From a virus, in IMG/VR virus record IMGVR_UViG_3300035204_002103, positions 1 through 64,000 of that record: a DNA stretch of 64,000 nucleotides, one strand, 5' to 3'. The position numbers and the translations under genes are program-made. Positions 62,387 through 64,000 of the stretch are shown piece by piece. Numbering within the stretch: position 1 is the first letter of the stretch; each line of letters opens with the position of its first letter. The notes beneath the pieces are model-generated. The model did no database searches. It was not told the DNA's origin and saw nothing but the letters and a program-made list of their open reading frames with translations.

Positions 62387-63343
62387 ATGAAAAATAAATT
62401 TAGCAAGCTACCTCAAGCAAGTCCAGATTGGATAGCAGAAGAAGCAGATGATACGGTGCAGTCGTATTATACTCACATCAGCCAGTATCCCCTACTAAAG
62501 AAAAAGGAGGAACAAGACCTTTTTAAAACTATGCACAAGTGGTCAAAAAATAAGGCTAATTGTGGACATCGCGCAAGAATTAAGGGTAAAGCAGCGAGAG
62601 AAAAATTAATAAATAGTAATTTACGCTTGGTTGTTAAAATGTCTAAAGATTATTCTGGTCTTGGGTTGCCTCTTTTAGACCTAATTTCGGAGGGCAACAT
62701 GGGGCTTATGAGGGGTGTCGAAAAATACGAACTAGACAAAGGCGCAAAATTCTCCACTTACGCTTCTTTTTGGATTAGACAGTGCATTTTTAGGGCTTTA
62801 GATAATAAAGCTAGGTTAATTCGTGTTCCGAGTGAGGCAAATAGAAAATATCCCAAAATAATTAGGTACATCAACGAACAAGAGGAGCTTACTGGCGAAA
62901 AGCCATCAACACTTGAGATCGCAAAGAAGTTTAAGACCGCAGAACATCGTGTTATATCAATAATGGAGGCAAGAAAAGCCATGACATCAATGGACGCATC
63001 GGTTTCAGACGATGAGGATAACGAAATGACTTGGGGAGAAAGAATAGCGGATTCTTATGGCAAAACCCCAGAAGAATTAACCGAGTTGATGAATAACAAG
63101 GAAGTGCTAAATAAATTACTAAAGAAACTAACCCGCAGGGAAAGAAATATTATAGTAAGACGATTCGGTATTAACGATAAGGACTTTGAAACTCTTGAAA
63201 AAATTGGAGATACAGTTGGCGTAACGAGAGAGCGTATTCGGCAAATAGAAAATGCGGCAATTAAAAAATTAAGAACGCTTGTTCGTGATGAATTCAATAT
63301 CGAGACAGACGAAAAGCAAAGCACTTTTATGTTTAAATTTTAA
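62387..63343 (+). CDS. Primary-type sigma-70 factor
   Basis: A 318-residue RpoD/RpoS-like factor with regions 1.2 (SYYTHISQYPLLKKKEEQDL), 2 (INSNLRLVVKMSKDYSGLGL, then GLMRGVEKYELDKGAKFSTY, WIRQCIFRAL), 3 and 4 (ETLEKIGDTVGVTRERIRQI, HTH). It is complete for recognising -35 and -10 boxes. Phage genomes with a full group 1/2-type sigma are rare, and this window has two other sigma factors. Confidence 0.92.
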   Translation: MKNKFSKLPQASPDWIAEEADDTVQSYYTHISQYPLLKKKEEQDLFKTMHKWSKNKANCGHRARIKGKAAREKLINSNLRLVVKMSKDYSGLGLPLLDLISEGNMGLMRGVEKYELDKGAKFSTYASFWIRQCIFRALDNKARLIRVPSEANRKYPKIIRYINEQEELTGEKPSTLEIAKKFKTAEHRVISIMEARKAMTSMDASVSDDEDNEMTWGERIADSYGKTPEELTELMNNKEVLNKLLKKLTRRERNIIVRRFGINDKDFETLEKIGDTVGVTRERIRQIENAAIKKLRTLVRDEFNIETDEKQSTFMFKF

Positions 63344-63485
63344 TAGAGCATTCCCTTTTTCTTACCAAGGCATCAATAAGAAGTATAATAAAATGATATA
63401 AGATATAATAGTTTCAATATCCATAATATAGTTTACACTTTATATATTTAATTAATTAATCTTAATATCTCTTTTAAAGTAGTCC

Positions 63486-63492
63486 GTGTAAT
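63486..63492 (+). promoter_or_regulatory. GTGTAAT box, 7 nt before ATG
   Basis: GTGTAAT 63486-63492, 7 nt, ATG 63500. The rest of the gap 63344-63499 is AT-rich with no gene or hairpin seen. Confidence 0.5.
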
Positions 63493-63499
63493 CATTTAC

Positions 63500-63700
63500 A
63501 TGGATTGGATTGTCTCAATATTTTTAGCTTTATTTATCGGTTCTATCGGTGGTATAGCTTTTGTCATACATAAAATCATGGAAGAAGAAAAGGAAAGGCG
63601 AGAAAAACTTGCATTTATAAAGGCTTTTTCCGCTAAACATAATGTCCGAAGAAGGTCTTGCCCTAATTGCGGGTGCTTGCCTTGTCATTGTTGTCCTTAA
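63500..63700 (+). CDS. Small membrane protein with Cys-rich tail
   Basis: A 66-residue protein: membrane helix (WIVSIFLALFIGSIGGIAFV) and a terminal CPNCGCLPCHCCP cluster. It overlaps the convergent gene's end by 4 nt. Unknown. Confidence 0.55.
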   Translation: MDWIVSIFLALFIGSIGGIAFVIHKIMEEEKERREKLAFIKAFSAKHNVRRRSCPNCGCLPCHCCP

Positions 63701-64000
63701 TTTTTTGGCTTTTTACTTTTACCGTCGAAAAACAACCCTTTAGGAATTGTTTTTTTATATTCTTCTAGTTTTTTTTTAGAAGCAGTTTTCTTTTTTGTAG
63801 CCTTCTTCTTTGTCGTTTTCTTCTTTGAGGGAGCTTTTTTAAGTTTAGTGTTAGAAAGCCTGTTAACTGTTGAGCTTCCTCGCCTTTTAATAATATCATA
63901 AATAACCCAAATAAGTATAGCAAACAGTATAAACACTAAATAATTTAATATTAATTCAACCCAATCGAAAGACTCTGGAGCGTTAGTTTCCGATGACCCA
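63697..64000 (-). CDS. Membrane protein with Lys-rich tail, 5'-truncated by window edge
   Basis: The minus-strand frame is open from 63697 to the window edge. A GTG at 63936 would start inside the membrane segment, so the start probably lies to the right. The product has a membrane helix (WVELILNYLVFILFAILIWV) and a Lys-repeat tail (KKKTTKKKATKKKTASKKK). Function unknown. Confidence 0.5.
   Translation of the reverse strand, partial: GSSETNAPESFDWVELILNYLVFILFAILIWVIYDIIKRRGSSTVNRLSNTKLKKAPSKKKTTKKKATKKKTASKKKLEEYKKTIPKGLFFDGKSKKPKN

Noticed and set aside
1-64000. CRISPR array, transposon or integrase
   Set aside because: No spaced short direct repeats, transposase, inverted-repeat ends, integrase or attachment-site duplication were seen.

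Overview
The window reads as an internal 64 kb piece of a large, AT-rich tailed dsDNA bacteriophage. Evidence for a phage: a collagen-like fibre gene, dense operons with ATGA or TAATG overlaps, a full replication and nucleotide-metabolism set, homing endonucleases, six tRNA genes, and many genes under 100 codons. DNA replication uses a C-family polymerase (PolIIIalpha/DnaQ type) with DnaB, a DnaG-like primase and a UvsX/RecA-like recombinase, so this is not a classical T4-type B-family replisome. Cytochrome c, amino-acid and sulfated-glycan genes suggest an aquatic, respiring host with an envelope that has Sec and Tat export. The host cannot be named from the sequence.

Layout. 0-1.1 kb, plus strand: end of a collagen-like fibre gene and small virion-type genes. 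1.1-19 kb, minus strand: replication and recombination (annealase-like and SSB-like proteins; a dnaE broken into PHP and polymerase parts with two homing endonucleases and a DnaQ exonuclease between them; PD-(D/E)XK nuclease; primase; DnaB; RecA-like). This stretch is interrupted by a metabolic cassette (saccharopine-dehydrogenase-like, HAD, aldehyde dehydrogenase, VOC protein). 19.2-20.5 kb, plus strand: a membrane-protein operon ending in a type I signal peptidase. 20.6-29 kb, minus strand: class I ribonucleotide reductase with an unusual small subunit, a glycosyltransferase-methyltransferase fusion, a sigma factor, a dNMP kinase and a probable structured RNA. 29-41 kb, mostly plus: dCMP deaminase, secreted zinc and serine proteases, a ClpP-like protease, sulfotransferase and glycosyltransferase genes, UDP-glucose dehydrogenase, five tRNAs, Hsp20 and an ECF-type sigma factor. 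41-48 kb: glycan genes (sulfotransferases, GT32-like, methyltransferase, epimerase, GT43-like) and a second probable structured RNA. 48-64 kb, plus strand: MazG-like protein, a Tat-signal protein, an ExbB/ExbD-like pair, APS kinase, cytochrome c, a second VOC protein, SNase, ThyX, a SET-domain protein, HNH nucleases, GMP reductase, a 2OG-Fe dioxygenase, a fourth sulfotransferase, a Nudix protein and a full sigma-70 factor.

Three themes stand out. First, APS kinase (makes the sulfuryl donor PAPS) occurs with four sulfotransferase-family genes, UDP-glucose dehydrogenase, an epimerase and several glycosyltransferases, one with a GT43-like (glucuronyltransferase-type) motif. Together they could build a sulfated, uronic-acid-containing glycan. 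Second, transcription looks specialised: three sigma factors, many TTGACW-N16-TATAAT-type promoters whose -10 box lies 6-7 nt before the start codon, and a separate GTGTAAT-N7-ATG motif. Both arrangements predict leaderless mRNAs. Third, the phage carries envelope-directed functions (signal peptidase, lipoproteins, Tat substrate, proton-channel-like pair, cytochrome c, secreted proteases) that are rarely seen together in a phage.
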